Part shown: positions 49,113 through 62,092 of the stretch, one piece after another
Layout: each line of letters starts with the position of its first letter
Numbering within the stretch: the first letter of the stretch is position 1
NCBI RefSeq assembly: GCF_001546115.1
Contig: NZ_KQ955208.1
Location: 144,822-208,821 of the forward strand
Source of the DNA: Paracoccus aminovorans
Lineage (GTDB): Bacteria; Pseudomonadota; Alphaproteobacteria; Rhodobacterales; Rhodobacteraceae
Direction of reading: 5' to 3'
Length of the DNA: 64,000 nt
Made by a program: the position numbers and the translations under genes
Notes under the pieces: generated by a model
What the model saw: only the letters and a program-made list of their open reading frames with translations
Database searches by the model: none
Told to the model about the DNA's origin: nothing

Positions 49113-50375
49113 ATGGCACCGCGTGAGGAGAGGCTTTCCAGACGAACCATGGCCTTCGTTCTGGCCGGGGGGCGCGGCTCGCGCCTGCGGGAACTGACCG
49201 ACCGCCGCGTCAAGCCGGCCGTCTATTTCGGCGGCAAGTCGCGGATCATCGACTTCGCGCTATCCAATGCGCTGAACTCGGGCATCCGCAAGATGGCGCT
49301 GGCCACGCAATACAAGGCCCACAGCCTGATCCGCCACGTCCAGCGCGGCTGGAACTTCCTGCGGGCCGAGCGCAACGAATTCCTCGACATCCTGCCCGCC
49401 TCGCAGCGCTATGACGAATCGATGTGGTATCGCGGCACGGCGGATGCGGTGGCGCAGAACATCGACATCATCGACAGCTACGGCGTCGATTACGTGCTGA
49501 TCCTGGCCGGCGACCATATCTACAAGATGGATTACGAGCTGATGATCCGCCACCACGTCCAGGCGCGGGCGGATGTCACCATCGGCTGCCTGACCGTGCC
49601 GCGGGCCGAGGCCTCGGCCTTCGGCGTCATGGCGATCGACGAAAACGACGTCATCACCAGCTTCCTGGAAAAGCCCAAGGACCCGCCCGGCACCCCCGAC
49701 GATCCGAATGTGACGCTGGCCTCGATGGGGATCTATGTCTTTCGCTGGGACTTCCTGCGCGACCTCCTGATCCGCGACATGCAGGACGAGAACTCCAGCC
49801 ATGATTTCGGCAACGACCTGATCCCGGCCATCGTCAAGGGCGGCAAGGCCCAGGCGCATCGCTTTACCGACAGCTGCGTGCGGGCGCCGGGCGAGCCGGT
49901 CTATTGGCGCGACGTGGGCACGGTCGATGCCTTCTGGCGCGCCAATATCGACCTGACCGATTTCAACCCGGAACTGAACCTGTGGGACCGCGACTGGCCG
50001 ATCTGGACCTATTCCGAGGTGGTGCCGCCGGCGAAGTTCATCCATGACGAGCCCGACCGCCGCGGCAGCGCCGTCAGCTCGCTGGTCTCGGGCGGCTGCA
50101 TCATCTCGGGGACCGAGATCCGGCAGTCGCTGCTGTTCACGCAGGTTCACACCAATTCCTATGCCAGCCTGGAGGGCGCGGTGGTGCTGCCCTATGCCAA
50201 TGTCGCGCGGCATGCGCGGCTGACCAATGTGGTCATTGACCGCGGCGTCAGAATCCCCGAAGGCCTGATCGTCGGCGAAGACCCCGAGGAAGACGCGAAA
50301 TGGTTCCGCGTGTCCGAAGGCGGCGTCACGCTGATCACGCAGGATATGCTGGATCGAAGGGAAGCGTCTTCATGA
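49113..50375 (+). CDS. glgC: glucose-1-phosphate adenylyltransferase
   Basis: A 420-residue ADP-glucose pyrophosphorylase, the committed and allosterically controlled step of glycogen synthesis. The nucleotide-binding start [19 protein letters not shown] contains the Gly-rich loop, [13 protein letters not shown] is the catalytic Asp block, and FLEKPKDPP holds the glucose-1-phosphate-binding Lys. The C-terminal left-handed beta-helix domain follows ([15 protein letters not shown]). The ATG used has GGAGGGATTGAG ahead; an earlier in-frame start at 49065 overlaps glgB. Confidence 0.96.
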   Translation: MAPREERLSRRTMAFVLAGGRGSRLRELTDRRVKPAVYFGGKSRIIDFALSNALNSGIRKMALATQYKAHSLIRHVQRGWNFLRAERNEFLDILPASQRYDESMWYRGTADAVAQNIDIIDSYGVDYVLILAGDHIYKMDYELMIRHHVQARADVTIGCLTVPRAEASAFGVMAIDENDVITSFLEKPKDPPGTPDDPNVTLASMGIYVFRWDFLRDLLIRDMQDENSSHDFGNDLIPAIVKGGKAQAHRFTDSCVRAPGEPVYWRDVGTVDAFWRANIDLTDFNPELNLWDRDWPIWTYSEVVPPAKFIHDEPDRRGSAVSSLVSGGCIISGTEIRQSLLFTQVHTNSYASLEGAVVLPYANVARHARLTNVVIDRGVRIPEGLIVGEDPEEDAKWFRVSEGGVTLITQDMLDRREASS

Positions 50376-51772
50376 GGGTTCTGTCCGTCGCCTCGGAATG
50401 CGTGCCGCTGGTCAAGACCGGCGGGCTGGCCGATGTTGCCGGCGCGCTGCCGGCCGCGCTGGCCGGGCAGGGCGTCGAGATGCGGACCATCCTGCCCGGC
50501 TATCCGGCCGTCCTGGCCGCGCAATCCGCAGCCGAGGCCCTGCGCCAGATCCCGGACCTGTTCGGCGGCCCGGCGCGCATCCTGCGCGGCACCCTGGGCA
50601 AGACGGTGCTTTATCTGCTGGATGCGCCGCATCTCTATGCCCGCGACGGCACGATCTATCTTGGTCCCGACGGCAAGGACTGGCCCGACAACCCGCAACG
50701 CTTCGCGGCGCTGGATCGCGCCGCCGCGCTGATCGCCGCCGAGGGGATCGAGGGCTGGCGCCCGCAGATCCTGCATCTGCACGACTGGCAGGCCGGGCTG
50801 ACCCCGGTCTATCTGCTCCAGCTGGGCGTGGCCGATGTGAAGACGCTGCTGACCATCCACAACATCGCCTTCCAGGGCCTGGCGCCGGCGCATCTCTTGG
50901 GCGCTTTGCAACTGCCGGCGCATCTGTTCAATCCGCAGGGCTTCGAATACTGGGGCAAGATCTCGGCGCTGAAGGCGGGGATCGTCTTTGCCGACAAGGT
51001 CTCGACCGTCAGCCCGACCTATGCCGAGGAGCTGCTGACGCCCGCCTTCGGCATGGGGCTGGAGGGCGTGCTGGCGGACCGGGCCGGCGATTTCACCGGC
51101 ATCCTGAACGGCATCGACCTGGAGGCCTGGAAGCCGCCCTATGACCAGCCCGCCGGAAAGGCGCCGCTGCGCCGGGCGCTGCGCAAGGAATTCGGCCTGC
51201 CCGAGGCGGACGGGCCGCTTTGCGTGGTGATCTCGCGCCTGACCGGGCAGAAGGGGCTGGACCTGCTGCTGGAGGCGCTGCCCACGCTCCTGGACTGCGG
51301 CGGGCAGCTCGCGGTGCTGGGCTCGGGCGACTCGGCGCTGGAATCGGCCTTTCGCAATGCGGCCGAGCGCTATCCCGGCGTCGGCCTGCGGCTGGGCTAT
51401 GACGAGGCGCTGGCCCATCGCATGATCGCCGGCGGCGACGCGATCCTGGTGCCGTCGCGGTTCGAGCCCTGCGGGCTGACCCAGCTTTACGGGCTGCGCT
51501 TCGGCACGCTGCCGGTGGTGTCGCTGACCGGCGGGCTGGCCGATACGGTCATCAACGCCTCGGCCGCCGGGCTGGCGGCGGGGGTGGCGACCGGGCTGCA
51601 ATTCCACCCCGTCGATGCCAGCGCCCTGTCCCGCGCGCTGCGCCGGCTTTGCGAATTGTGGCGCCAGCCCCGGGTCTGGAGCCGCATGGCGAATGCCGCC
51701 ATGGCGCAGCCGGTGGGCTGGGACGCCTCGGCCGCCGCCTATGCCGAACTCTTCAGGACCATGACCCGCTGA
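50372..51772 (+). CDS. glgA: glycogen synthase
   Basis: A 466-residue GT5 glycogen synthase that adds glucose from ADP-glucose. The N-terminal [13 protein letters not shown] is the ADP-glucose-binding motif. [22 protein letters not shown] and [11 protein letters not shown] lie in the first Rossmann domain, and [16 protein letters not shown] and [18 protein letters not shown] in the second. Its ATG overlaps the glgC stop by four bases (ATGA) and its stop overlaps the glgX start by one (TGATG). Confidence 0.96.
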   Translation: MRVLSVASECVPLVKTGGLADVAGALPAALAGQGVEMRTILPGYPAVLAAQSAAEALRQIPDLFGGPARILRGTLGKTVLYLLDAPHLYARDGTIYLGPDGKDWPDNPQRFAALDRAAALIAAEGIEGWRPQILHLHDWQAGLTPVYLLQLGVADVKTLLTIHNIAFQGLAPAHLLGALQLPAHLFNPQGFEYWGKISALKAGIVFADKVSTVSPTYAEELLTPAFGMGLEGVLADRAGDFTGILNGIDLEAWKPPYDQPAGKAPLRRALRKEFGLPEADGPLCVVISRLTGQKGLDLLLEALPTLLDCGGQLAVLGSGDSALESAFRNAAERYPGVGLRLGYDEALAHRMIAGGDAILVPSRFEPCGLTQLYGLRFGTLPVVSLTGGLADTVINASAAGLAAGVATGLQFHPVDASALSRALRRLCELWRQPRVWSRMANAAMAQPVGWDASAAAYAELFRTMTR

Positions 51773-53857
51773 TGCCGAACCTGCGGATCCTGGCCGGACG
51801 CGCCGATCCCTTGGGCGCGACCTTCGACGGCGAGGGCGTGAATTTCGCCGCCTTCTCGCAGCATGCCACGCGGGTGACGCTGTGCCTGTTCGGTGCCGAC
51901 GGCCGGACCGAGGCGCATCGGCTGGACCTGCCGGAACGCGACGGCGACGTCTGGCACGGCTATGTCCCGGGGCTGCGTCCGGGCCAGCTTTACGGGCTGC
52001 GCGCCGACGGCCCCTATGCGCCCGCCGAAGGCCACCGCTTCAACTATCACAAGCTGCTGATCGACCCCTATGCCAAGCGGCTGACCCGGCATCCGGCCTG
52101 GCACGACGCGCTGATGGGCTATACCGTGGGCGCGCCCGAGGCCGACCTCAGCTTCGACAAGCGCGACAGCGCCCGCCACATGCCGCGCTGCGTGGTTGAG
52201 GATCCGGCCTTTTCCTGGGGCACCGACCAGCCACCGCGCCACGACATCGCCGACACGGTGATCTACGAGGCGCATGTCAAGGGCCTGACCGAAGGGCATC
52301 CCGACGTGCCCCATCGCGGCACGTTCCTGGGCCTGGCCTCGGACCCGGTGATCGAGCATCTGCAACGCCTGGGCATCACCGCGCTGGAGCTGCTGCCGGC
52401 GCAGGCCTTCCTGAACGACCGCTTCCTGGTGGAAAAGGGGCTGGTGAACTATTGGGGCTACCAGACGCTGGGCTTCTTCGCCCCCGACCCGCGCTATCTG
52501 GCCAAGGGCCAGATCGCCGAGTTCCAGCACATGGTCGCCCGCATGCATGCCGCCGGCATCGAGGTCATCATGGACGTGGTCTACAACCACACCGGCGAGG
52601 GCAACGAGATGGGCCCGACGCTGAGCTTCCGCGGCCTCGACAACCGCAGCTATTACCGGCTGCAGGAGGATCCGCGCTATTACATCAACGACACCGGCAC
52701 CGGCAACACGCTGAACGTGAATCACCCGATGGTATTGCGCATGGTCATGGACAGCCTGCGCTATTGGGTCGAGGTCATGCATGTCGACGGCTTCCGCTTC
52801 GATCTTTGCGCGACGCTGGGGCGGCGGGCGCGGGGCGGCTTCGACCGCAGCGCCTCGTTCTTCGACGCGATCCGGCAGGATCCGGTGCTGACCCGGGTGA
52901 AGCTGATCGCCGAGCCTTGGGACATCGGGCCGGGCGGCTATCAGCTGGGCGGCTTCCCGCCGCCCTTCCTGGAATGGAACGACAAGTATCGCGACGGCAT
53001 CCGCCGCTTCTGGCGCGGCGATGCGCGGCAGGTGCCCGAGCTTGCCGACCGCATGGCAGGCTCGGCCGTGCAATTCGACCATTCCGGGCGGCCGGCGACC
53101 AGTTCGGTGAATTTCCTGACCGCGCATGACGGCTTCACGCTGATGGACGTGGTCAGCTACGACACCAAGCACAACGAGGCCAATGGCGAGGGAAACCGCG
53201 ACGGCCATTCCGAGAATTTCTCGGACAACATGGGCGTCGAGGGCGCGAGCGACGATCCCGCCATCCTGGAGGCCCGCGCCCGGCGGCGGCGCAATATGCT
53301 GGCGACGCTGCTCCTGTCGCAGGGCACGCCGATGCTGCTGGCCGGCGACGAGCTTGGCAACAGCCAGCAGGGCAACAACAATGCCTATTGCCAGGACAAT
53401 GCCATCGGCTGGGTCGATTGGGACGCGGCGGACCAGGGTTTCCTGGACTTCACCGCCCGGCTGATCGCCTTTCGCCGCGCCCATCCGATCCTGCGCCAGA
53501 AGCGTTTCCTGCATTCGCGCACCCGGCTGGTCGACGGCCTGCCCGACCTGTTCTGGCTGCGCCCCGATGGCGAGGAGATGACTCCCGCCGACTGGGGCAA
53601 CCCCGAGTTGCGCGTGCTCTGCGCCGAACTGCGCATCGCCGCCGGCACCCCGGAATATGCGCAACGCGAGGAGGCGATCTTCCTGGTCTTCAACAATGGC
53701 GCGGCGCTGGACCTGGTGCCGCCCGATCCCCCGACGGGCTGGCGCTGGCGGCTGCACCTGGACAGCAGCCGCCCCGGCCTGGTGCCGCAGGTGGTCGGGC
53801 GCGCGCCGATGCGCATCGACGGGCATTGCGTGCTGGCCTTCGACCTCGAGCGCGACG

Positions 53858-53865
<8 letters not shown>
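51772..53865 (+). CDS. glgX: glycogen debranching enzyme
   Basis: A 697-residue GH13 isoamylase-type enzyme that removes the short side chains left by GlgP. A CBM48-like N-terminal domain (GATFDGEGVNFAAFSQHATR) precedes the barrel, with VIMDVVYNHTGEG, the nucleophile Asp in DGFRFDLCATLG, the acid/base Glu in LIAEPWDIGPGG, and FLTAHDGFTLMDV. The length is slightly above E. coli GlgX. It starts inside the glgA stop codon and overlaps malQ by eight bases. Confidence 0.96.
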
Positions 53866-57330
<3,465 letters not shown>

Positions 57331-57351
57331 GACCGGCGGCGGCGGGAAGCA

Positions 57352-57690
57352 TCACCCCGCTGCCAGCTCGTCCCAGCAGGCCAGCGCATGGGCGGCATAC
57401 ATGACGCCCGGCCCGCCGCTCATCTGCACGGCCATGGCGATCACGTCGCAAAACTCCTCGCGCGTGGCGCCGGCCTTCATCAGCGCCTCCACATGGAACA
57501 GGATGCAGGGTTCGCAGCGCTGCACCACGGCCATGCCGACCGCGATCATCTCCTTGACCTTGACCTCCAGCGCGCCGCTGTCGTGGACGGCTTTCGACAG
57601 GGCGCCGAAGCCCTTCATGGCATCGGGAATCGCCTTGCTCATCACCCGCAACTCGGCGCGCATATCGTCGATTCTGGCCTGGTAGACCAT
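57352..57690 (-). CDS. carboxymuconolactone decarboxylase family (AhpD-like) protein
   Basis: A 112-residue all-alpha protein of the CMD/AhpD superfamily. The redox CxxCxxxH motif is complete in RCEPCILFHVEALMKAG, which argues for an AhpD-like thiol reductase rather than a ring decarboxylase. EMIAVGMAVVQ and GVMYAAHALACWDEL fit the family. An FNR-type site TTGATCCAGGTCAA at 57744-57757 lies 54-67 bases upstream of the start, pointing to control by oxygen or nitric oxide. It stands alone between pgm and phnM. Confidence 0.88.
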   Translation of the reverse strand: MVYQARIDDMRAELRVMSKAIPDAMKGFGALSKAVHDSGALEVKVKEMIAVGMAVVQRCEPCILFHVEALMKAGATREEFCDVIAMAVQMSGGPGVMYAAHALACWDELAAG

Positions 57691-57743
57691 GCTTGCTCTC
57701 CTTTGCTGTCGCGAAAGGCTAGGCCGGAGGCAGGGCGTGCGGC

Positions 57744-57757
57744 TTGATCCAGGTCAA
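57744..57757. promoter_or_regulatory. FNR/Nnr-type binding site
   Basis: TTGATCCAGGTCAA matches the TTGA-N6-TCAA core recognised by FNR-family regulators (FnrP and Nnr in Paracoccus) and differs at one position from the full E. coli consensus TTGAT-N4-ATCAA. It sits at promoter distance from the AhpD-like gene. Confidence 0.6.
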
Positions 57758-57786
57758 TCAATCTGCGAATTAACGAAGATATGCAG

Positions 57787-58929
57787 TCAGACCCGGCGAC
57801 CGCGCACCCAGGTTTCGCGCATGACCGGGATGTCATCCATCATGGCGAACCGGATCAGGTCGGCGCGCAGCCCCGGCTCCAGCCGGCCGCGGTCGGACAG
57901 CCCCGAGGCGGCGGCCGGATTGGCCGTCACCGTCGCCATGGCGCGCGGCAGGTCGTCCCAGATCCGCGCCAGGATCAGCGCCCCGGCAAGCAGGGCCGAG
58001 GGCACGTAGTCCGAACTGAGGATGTCCAGGTGCCCGGCCCGCGCCAGCTCGGCGGCCGGGACATTGCCGGAATGGCTGCCGCCCCGGATCAGGTTCGGCG
58101 CGCCCATCATGACCATGATGCCATGGGCGTGGCAGGCGGCCGCCGCCTCGGGCGTGGTGGGGAATTCCGCCAGCCGCACGCCGCGGCCGGCCGAGGTCGC
58201 GACATGCTCGGGCGTCGTGTCGTCATGGCTGGCCAGCACCGCGCCCAGCCGATGCGCGATCTGCACCGCCGCCGCCTCATGGGCGTCGCCGTGGCGGGCG
58301 CGCAGCGCCTTGAGCCGGGCGACATGCGCGGCGAATTCCGCGTCGCCGAGCTTGTATTTGCCCTGCACGTATTGCGCCAGTTTCGAGATGTCGCGGAACT
58401 GGCGCTGGCCGGGGGTGTGGTCCATCAGGCTGATGATGCCGACCCGGTCGCCGGGGCCGAATTCGTCAAGCTCGGCCAGCAGGGTCTCGGAGCAGATTTC
58501 GGCGCGCAGATGCAGCAGATGGCTGATGCGCAGCACGCCGCGCGCGCGGATCTCGGCCAGCTCATGCGCGAGCGCGCGGGCATATTTGTCGTAATCGGCA
58601 TCCGGCGCCTCGTTCGGGATCGAGCCGACGCGCATGGCGTCGAAGACCGTGGTGATGCCGCAGGCCGCCAGTTCGGCATCATGGGCCAGGATGGCGCCGG
58701 CATGCGGCCAGTCGACGCCCGGACGCGGCCGCATGTGGCGTTCCAGGTTGTCGGTATGCAGCTCGACCATGCCGGAGGCCAGGAAATCGCCGGCCAGGTC
58801 GATGGCGCCGGGCGGCACGCCTTGGCCCGGGGTGATCGCCGCGATGGTGCCGCCCTGCAGGATCACGGCGCCGGGCATCACGGCGTCGGGCAGGATCAGG
58901 CGGGCATTGGCAAGGATGGTGCGGGTCAT
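57787..58929 (-). CDS. phnM: alpha-D-ribose 1-methylphosphonate 5-triphosphate diphosphatase
   Basis: A 380-residue amidohydrolase-fold enzyme of the phosphonate C-P lyase pathway, which removes pyrophosphate from ribose-methylphosphonate triphosphate. Metal ligands are recognisable in MVELHTDNLERH (near residues 53-64), GIISLMDHTPGQRQF, AVLASHDDTTPEH, and the C-terminal GLRADLIRF. Length is normal. It is unusual in standing alone: no phnG-L, phnN or phosphonate transporter gene is within the window. Confidence 0.92.
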   Translation of the reverse strand: MTRTILANARLILPDAVMPGAVILQGGTIAAITPGQGVPPGAIDLAGDFLASGMVELHTDNLERHMRPRPGVDWPHAGAILAHDAELAACGITTVFDAMRVGSIPNEAPDADYDKYARALAHELAEIRARGVLRISHLLHLRAEICSETLLAELDEFGPGDRVGIISLMDHTPGQRQFRDISKLAQYVQGKYKLGDAEFAAHVARLKALRARHGDAHEAAAVQIAHRLGAVLASHDDTTPEHVATSAGRGVRLAEFPTTPEAAAACHAHGIMVMMGAPNLIRGGSHSGNVPAAELARAGHLDILSSDYVPSALLAGALILARIWDDLPRAMATVTANPAAASGLSDRGRLEPGLRADLIRFAMMDDIPVMRETWVRGRRV

Positions 58930-59308
58930 GCGGACCTTCGAGGCTGCGGTCTGCAAGGGGTGGCCGATCGGGGCGGGCGGGTCAAGCCGTCGGCTGCAGG
59001 GGGACGGCCCGGCATCGGCCGGCGGCTGGCCCGGAGAGAGGCGGCGCCCGATCCTGCGCGCCCTGCCGCCGCTCGGCCGCCGGTCCCGGGATGTCAGGCC
59101 TCGGTGGCGCGGCGCTTCGGCGCCGGTGCTGATCGGTTTGTCCCCCGCTTCGTTCGGACCTGCCCGACCTGTCCCGGCGCTTCGAACGGGGTGCCACGGC
59201 CTGGATGGCCGTCCGGCACGCCGCAAGTTGCATCGCGCGGATCCCGTCAGCCAAGGCGCCTTGGGCGGAAGCATGTCTTTCGGAAGGCGGCAAACAGTGC
59301 CGGCGCGC
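58930..59308. other. gap upstream of phnM
   Basis: This 379-bp, very GC-rich stretch has open frames on both strands but none with convincing codon bias, ribosome site or recognisable protein. No terminator or repeat stands out. It should contain the phnM promoter. Confidence 0.4.
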
Positions 59309-59692
59309 CTAGATCAACCCGCGCTGGAGCAGGATCCACACCGCGACGCCCCCCAGCACCAGCAGGCCCAGGACCACGCTCGCCGCCACTCCGACCGCGC
59401 CGCCTTGCAGCCGCCGGCCCTGGCCCAGCGGCCGCAGATAGCCGGTCAGCGCCCGGTGCGCATGGTCCAGCCGGGCGAAATCCACCTGCCGCGCCAGCTT
59501 CGGCTGGCCCGCCATGCGGTCGGCCTGCTGCAGGAAGCGCGCCTCGCGCCGCAGCCGGCGCGGCAGCGCGCCGCCGCGCTTGCGCAGCATGTCGCCCAGT
59601 TCCGCCTGCTGGCCGCGCCGCAGGCCGCCGAAACGGGCCGCCAGCAGGCTCGCCACCTCGTCCGCCATCGGCCGGATATCCTCGATCCCCAT
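59309..59692 (-). CDS. conserved small protein with one C-terminal membrane helix
   Basis: A 127-residue protein. Residues 1-95 are basic and helical (LLAARFGGLRRGQQAELGDM, LPRRLRREARFLQQAD), and a single transmembrane helix ends it (VAASVVLGLLVLGGVAVWIL), suggesting a tail-anchored inner-membrane protein with a cytoplasmic helical domain. I do not recognise a named family. The start follows AAAGAGGGACGC. It is divergent from the hydrolase gene at 59762. Confidence 0.72.
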   Translation of the reverse strand: MGIEDIRPMADEVASLLAARFGGLRRGQQAELGDMLRKRGGALPRRLRREARFLQQADRMAGQPKLARQVDFARLDHAHRALTGYLRPLGQGRRLQGGAVGVAASVVLGLLVLGGVAVWILLQRGLI

Positions 59693-59761
59693 TGCGCGTC
59701 CCTCTTTGATGCAAGGCTAGCGCCTCTGGCGCCGCTTCGCCAGTGGCGTTAGGGTGCCGCC

Positions 59762-60529
59762 ATGATGCTGAACATGATCGAGACAGGGGTGGATTCGAGC
59801 CTGCCGCCGGTGCTTCTGGCGCATGGGCTGTTCGGATCCGGGCGCAATCTCGGCGGGCTCGCCCGTCGGCTGGCCGAGACGCGGCGGGTGATCTCGGTCG
59901 ACATGCGCAATCACGGCGACAGTTTCCACGACCCCGACCACAGCTATCCGGCACTGGCCCAGGACCTCGCCCGGGTGATCGAGGCGAGCGGCGGCAAGGC
60001 CGACGTCCTGGGCCATTCCATGGGCGGCAAGGCCGCGATGACGCTGGCGCTGACCCGGCCCGAGCGGGTGCGGCGGCTGGTGGTGATGGACATCGCCCCC
60101 TTCGCCTATGGTCACAGCCAGACCGACCTTGTCGATGCCATGCAGGCGGTGGACCTGACCGGCCTGCGGCTGCGCTCGGACGCCGATGCCCGGCTGGCCG
60201 CGCATGTTTCGGACCCGGGCGTGCGCGCCTTTCTGCTGCAATCGCTGGACCTGAAGGCCGATCCGCCGCGCTGGAAGTTCAACCTGGACGCCCTGCGCGA
60301 CCAGATGCCCTTGCTGGTCGGCTGGCCCGAGATCGCGCCGGGCGGCTTTGACGGCCCCGCCTTGTTCCTGGCCGGCGCCGAATCGGACTATTGTCGCGCG
60401 CCGCAGGCCGAGGCGATCCGGCGCCATTTCCCGCAGGCCGAGATCCGCGTGATCGCGGGCGCCGGGCATTGGCTGCACGCCGACCGGCCGGCCGAGGTCG
60501 CCGCCGCCGTCGAGGCCTTCCTGGCCTGA
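59762..60529 (+). CDS. alpha/beta-fold hydrolase, YbfF-like esterase
   Basis: A 255-residue cytoplasmic hydrolase. The oxyanion-hole motif is LLAHGLFGSGRNL, the nucleophile elbow is LGHSMGGKAAM (Ser near 86), and the acid and His are in LFLAGAESDYC and GAGHWLHADRP. SVDMRNHGDSFHDP is characteristic of the YbfF/ABHD11-type group acting on short acyl esters or thioesters; the natural substrate is unknown. The first ATG (59762) is followed at once by a second; either could be used. Confidence 0.88.
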   Translation: MMLNMIETGVDSSLPPVLLAHGLFGSGRNLGGLARRLAETRRVISVDMRNHGDSFHDPDHSYPALAQDLARVIEASGGKADVLGHSMGGKAAMTLALTRPERVRRLVVMDIAPFAYGHSQTDLVDAMQAVDLTGLRLRSDADARLAAHVSDPGVRAFLLQSLDLKADPPRWKFNLDALRDQMPLLVGWPEIAPGGFDGPALFLAGAESDYCRAPQAEAIRRHFPQAEIRVIAGAGHWLHADRPAEVAAAVEAFLA

Positions 60530-60534
60530 GCGCC

Positions 60535-60846
60535 TCAGCCGCTGTCGCAGCGCAGCGCGACCCGTGCCTCGCCGGTGTCGCCGGGGATGCGGCTGCGCAG
60601 GCTGTTCGGGATCACCCGGCAGCCGGTGATACGCTCGACCGCCGCGACCATCAGTTCGGGCACCGGGGCGCGCTGGCTGCGGGTCAGATAGCCGAGGCGG
60701 ATCACCTCGGCCTCGGTCGCTTTCTGGAAGACGGCGAAGCGGATGCCGTCCAGGGTGATGTCATGGCGCTCGGCGCCGATGAATTGCGGGGCCGGCGAGG
60801 CGCAGGCGGCGAGCAGGAAAAGCGGCAGAATCATCAGGATACGCAT
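60535..60846 (-). CDS. small lipoprotein
   Basis: A 103-residue lipoprotein: MRILMILPLFLLAACASPAP has the lipobox LAAC with Cys15 as the lipidated residue. The mature part (VFQKATEAEVIRLGYLTRSQ, VERITGCRVIPNSLR) has two further Cys (ITGC near 75 and ALRC near the end) that could form a disulfide. I do not recognise a family. An in-frame ATG 21 bases upstream is less likely because it would place charged residues before the signal. Convergent with the hydrolase gene, with five bases between the stops. Confidence 0.75.
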   Translation of the reverse strand: MRILMILPLFLLAACASPAPQFIGAERHDITLDGIRFAVFQKATEAEVIRLGYLTRSQRAPVPELMVAAVERITGCRVIPNSLRSRIPGDTGEARVALRCDSG

Positions 60847-60956
60847 GCGCGCCAGATTGCACGCCAAGCCTTAACAGGAGGTTAACCGGCCGGGAACAAT
60901 GTGGGACAGGGGGCGTTATGGCTTTGAACACACCATCTTTTTCTCAGGAGTGACAG

Positions 60957-61103
60957 ATGCGCCGGATGATGAAGCTGACCCCGATCCTTGCCCTGCTGGC
61001 GCTGGCCGCCTGCGAGACCGTGCAGGGCGCTGGCCGCGACATGCAGGCCGCCGGACAGGCGGTATCGCGCGAAAGCCACGAGGTCCAGTCGCAGGGGCTG
61101 TAG
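60957..61103 (+). CDS. entericidin-like lipoprotein, first of a tandem pair
   Basis: A 48-residue lipoprotein. The lipobox LAAC (Cys19) is followed by ETVQGAGRDMQAAGQAVS, the signature of entericidin A/B peptides: short amphipathic lipoproteins that act as a membrane-active toxin/antidote pair in enterobacteria. A CAGGAGTGACAG ribosome site precedes the ATG. A perfect terminator follows, so it is an independent transcript. The second copy at 61328 shares the E-T-x-Q-G-A-G-R-D-M-Q core. Confidence 0.85.
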   Translation: MRRMMKLTPILALLALAACETVQGAGRDMQAAGQAVSRESHEVQSQGL

Positions 61104-61125
61104 CTCGCGGCTCGGACGAGCCCGC

Positions 61126-61150
61126 AGGCGGCCTTCCCGGCCGCCTTTTT
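61126..61150 (+). terminator. Rho-independent terminator after the first entericidin
   Basis: GGCGGCC-TTCCC-GGCCGCC is followed by TTTTT, 23 bases after the stop codon. Confidence 0.88.
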
Positions 61151-61327
61151 CATGGCACCGGCGATGCACGGGCCATGCACCGCGCGTCCACCGTTCGTGC
61201 ACCGTTCCCTTGGCAACAAGTTGCCGATGCGGGGGGCATTGCCCGGTCTCGCGTTTCCGTGTGCTGTCGCGCGGCGTCTCCTGCATTAGGCTGCGCCGGC
61301 ATAAGCAACAAAGACCCGAGGGGCGAG

Positions 61328-61516
61328 ATGAGCAGGATTTTCCCACTGGCCGCATTCGTGGCTGTCACCGCGATTGCCGGCTGCGAGACCATGCAGGGCG
61401 CCGGCCGCGACATGCAGACCGCCGGCGCGCTGCTGACGCAGCAAGCGGCGGAAAGCCAGACCCAGGTCGGCAGCTATGCGCCTCCGGGACCAGCGGTGAC
61501 GCCGACGCCGTATTGA
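61328..61516 (+). CDS. entericidin-like lipoprotein, second of a tandem pair
   Basis: A 62-residue lipoprotein. The lipobox IAGC (Cys19) is followed by ETMQGAGRDMQTAGALLT, nearly the same core as the first copy, then a longer Gln-, Ser- and Pro-rich tail (SYAPPGPAVTPTPY). The ATG follows GAGGGGCGAG. With the copy at 60957 it forms a pair reminiscent of ecnA/ecnB, but the two genes are separated by a terminator and 224 bases, so they are probably regulated independently. Confidence 0.82.
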   Translation: MSRIFPLAAFVAVTAIAGCETMQGAGRDMQTAGALLTQQAAESQTQVGSYAPPGPAVTPTPY

Positions 61517-61582
61517 GCCGGGAACTCCGGCCGGCGGCAGGGATTGATCCCGTGAGCCCTGCCGCAAGAGGACGGAAACCCG

Positions 61583-61768
61583 ATGAAGAACCCCTGGATG
61601 AGCGCCTGGCTGTCCGCGGCCAATGGCCTGATGGCCCCGGCGCGCGGCCAGATCATGGCCGAGATGCAGAAAAGCCAGCGCCAGATGCTGCTGGATTGGC
61701 AAAGGCTGTGGATCGAGAGCTGGCTGGCGCTGTGGTTTCCCGGCGCGGCCAAGGGGCGGAGATGGTAG
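61583..61768 (+). CDS. small conserved-looking hypothetical protein
   Basis: A 61-residue Trp- and Met-rich peptide, MKNPWMSAWLSAANGLMAPA then QKSQRQMLLDWQRLWIESWL. Predicted as two amphipathic helices, it resembles phasin-like or membrane-surface proteins only in composition. An AAGAGGACGG ribosome site precedes the ATG. Codon bias supports coding. Function unknown. Confidence 0.6.
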   Translation: MKNPWMSAWLSAANGLMAPARGQIMAEMQKSQRQMLLDWQRLWIESWLALWFPGAAKGRRW

Positions 61769-61801
61769 GCTGCGCCTGTCGGGCTTTCGCGGTCGGGAGG
61801 G

Positions 61802-61987
61802 TCAGCCGGCCTGCTGCAGGCGCCGGGTCACCAGCCAGGTGACTGGCAGCGCCAGCACCGCGCCGGCCACGGCTGCGGCCAGGATGGATTTCCAGTCATA
61901 GAGCCCCATCGCCAGCACGGCAACAATGCCTATCCCCGCCAGCGTGGTCATGACGATCGACAACAAGAGCATGAAAAGACGGGCCAT
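61802..61987 (-). CDS. small two-helix membrane protein
   Basis: A 61-residue protein with two transmembrane helices (LFMLLLSIVMTTLAGIGIVA and ILAAAVAGAVLALPVTWLVT) and a basic C-terminus. It resembles the short Rhodobacterales membrane proteins often mislabelled as CTP synthetase; that resemblance is from memory. The start has GGAGATCACG ahead of it. An imperfect FNR-type site (62043-62056) lies about 56 bases upstream. Confidence 0.7.
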   Translation of the reverse strand: MARLFMLLLSIVMTTLAGIGIVAVLAMGLYDWKSILAAAVAGAVLALPVTWLVTRRLQQAG

Positions 61988-62042
61988 CGTGATCTCCGAA
62001 CATGGTTCGGCTGAGCGATGGCACGATTCGGGCGCAGGCGCC

Positions 62043-62056
62043 TTGATCGGGATCAT
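62043..62056. promoter_or_regulatory. imperfect FNR-type site
   Basis: TTGATCGGGATCAT differs from TTGAT-N4-ATCAA only in the last base. It lies between the two-helix membrane gene (minus) and the RAYT relic (plus), at promoter distance from the former. Confidence 0.35.
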
Positions 62057-62092
62057 ATCCCAGTTGTTAACCGACTTGCGTGACGATGGGGC

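Noticed and set aside
42952..49119. A 2,055-codon open frame on the minus strand
   Set aside because: It is a GC-driven shadow antisense to nadB, nadC, glgP and glgB, whose catalytic motifs are intact on the plus strand.
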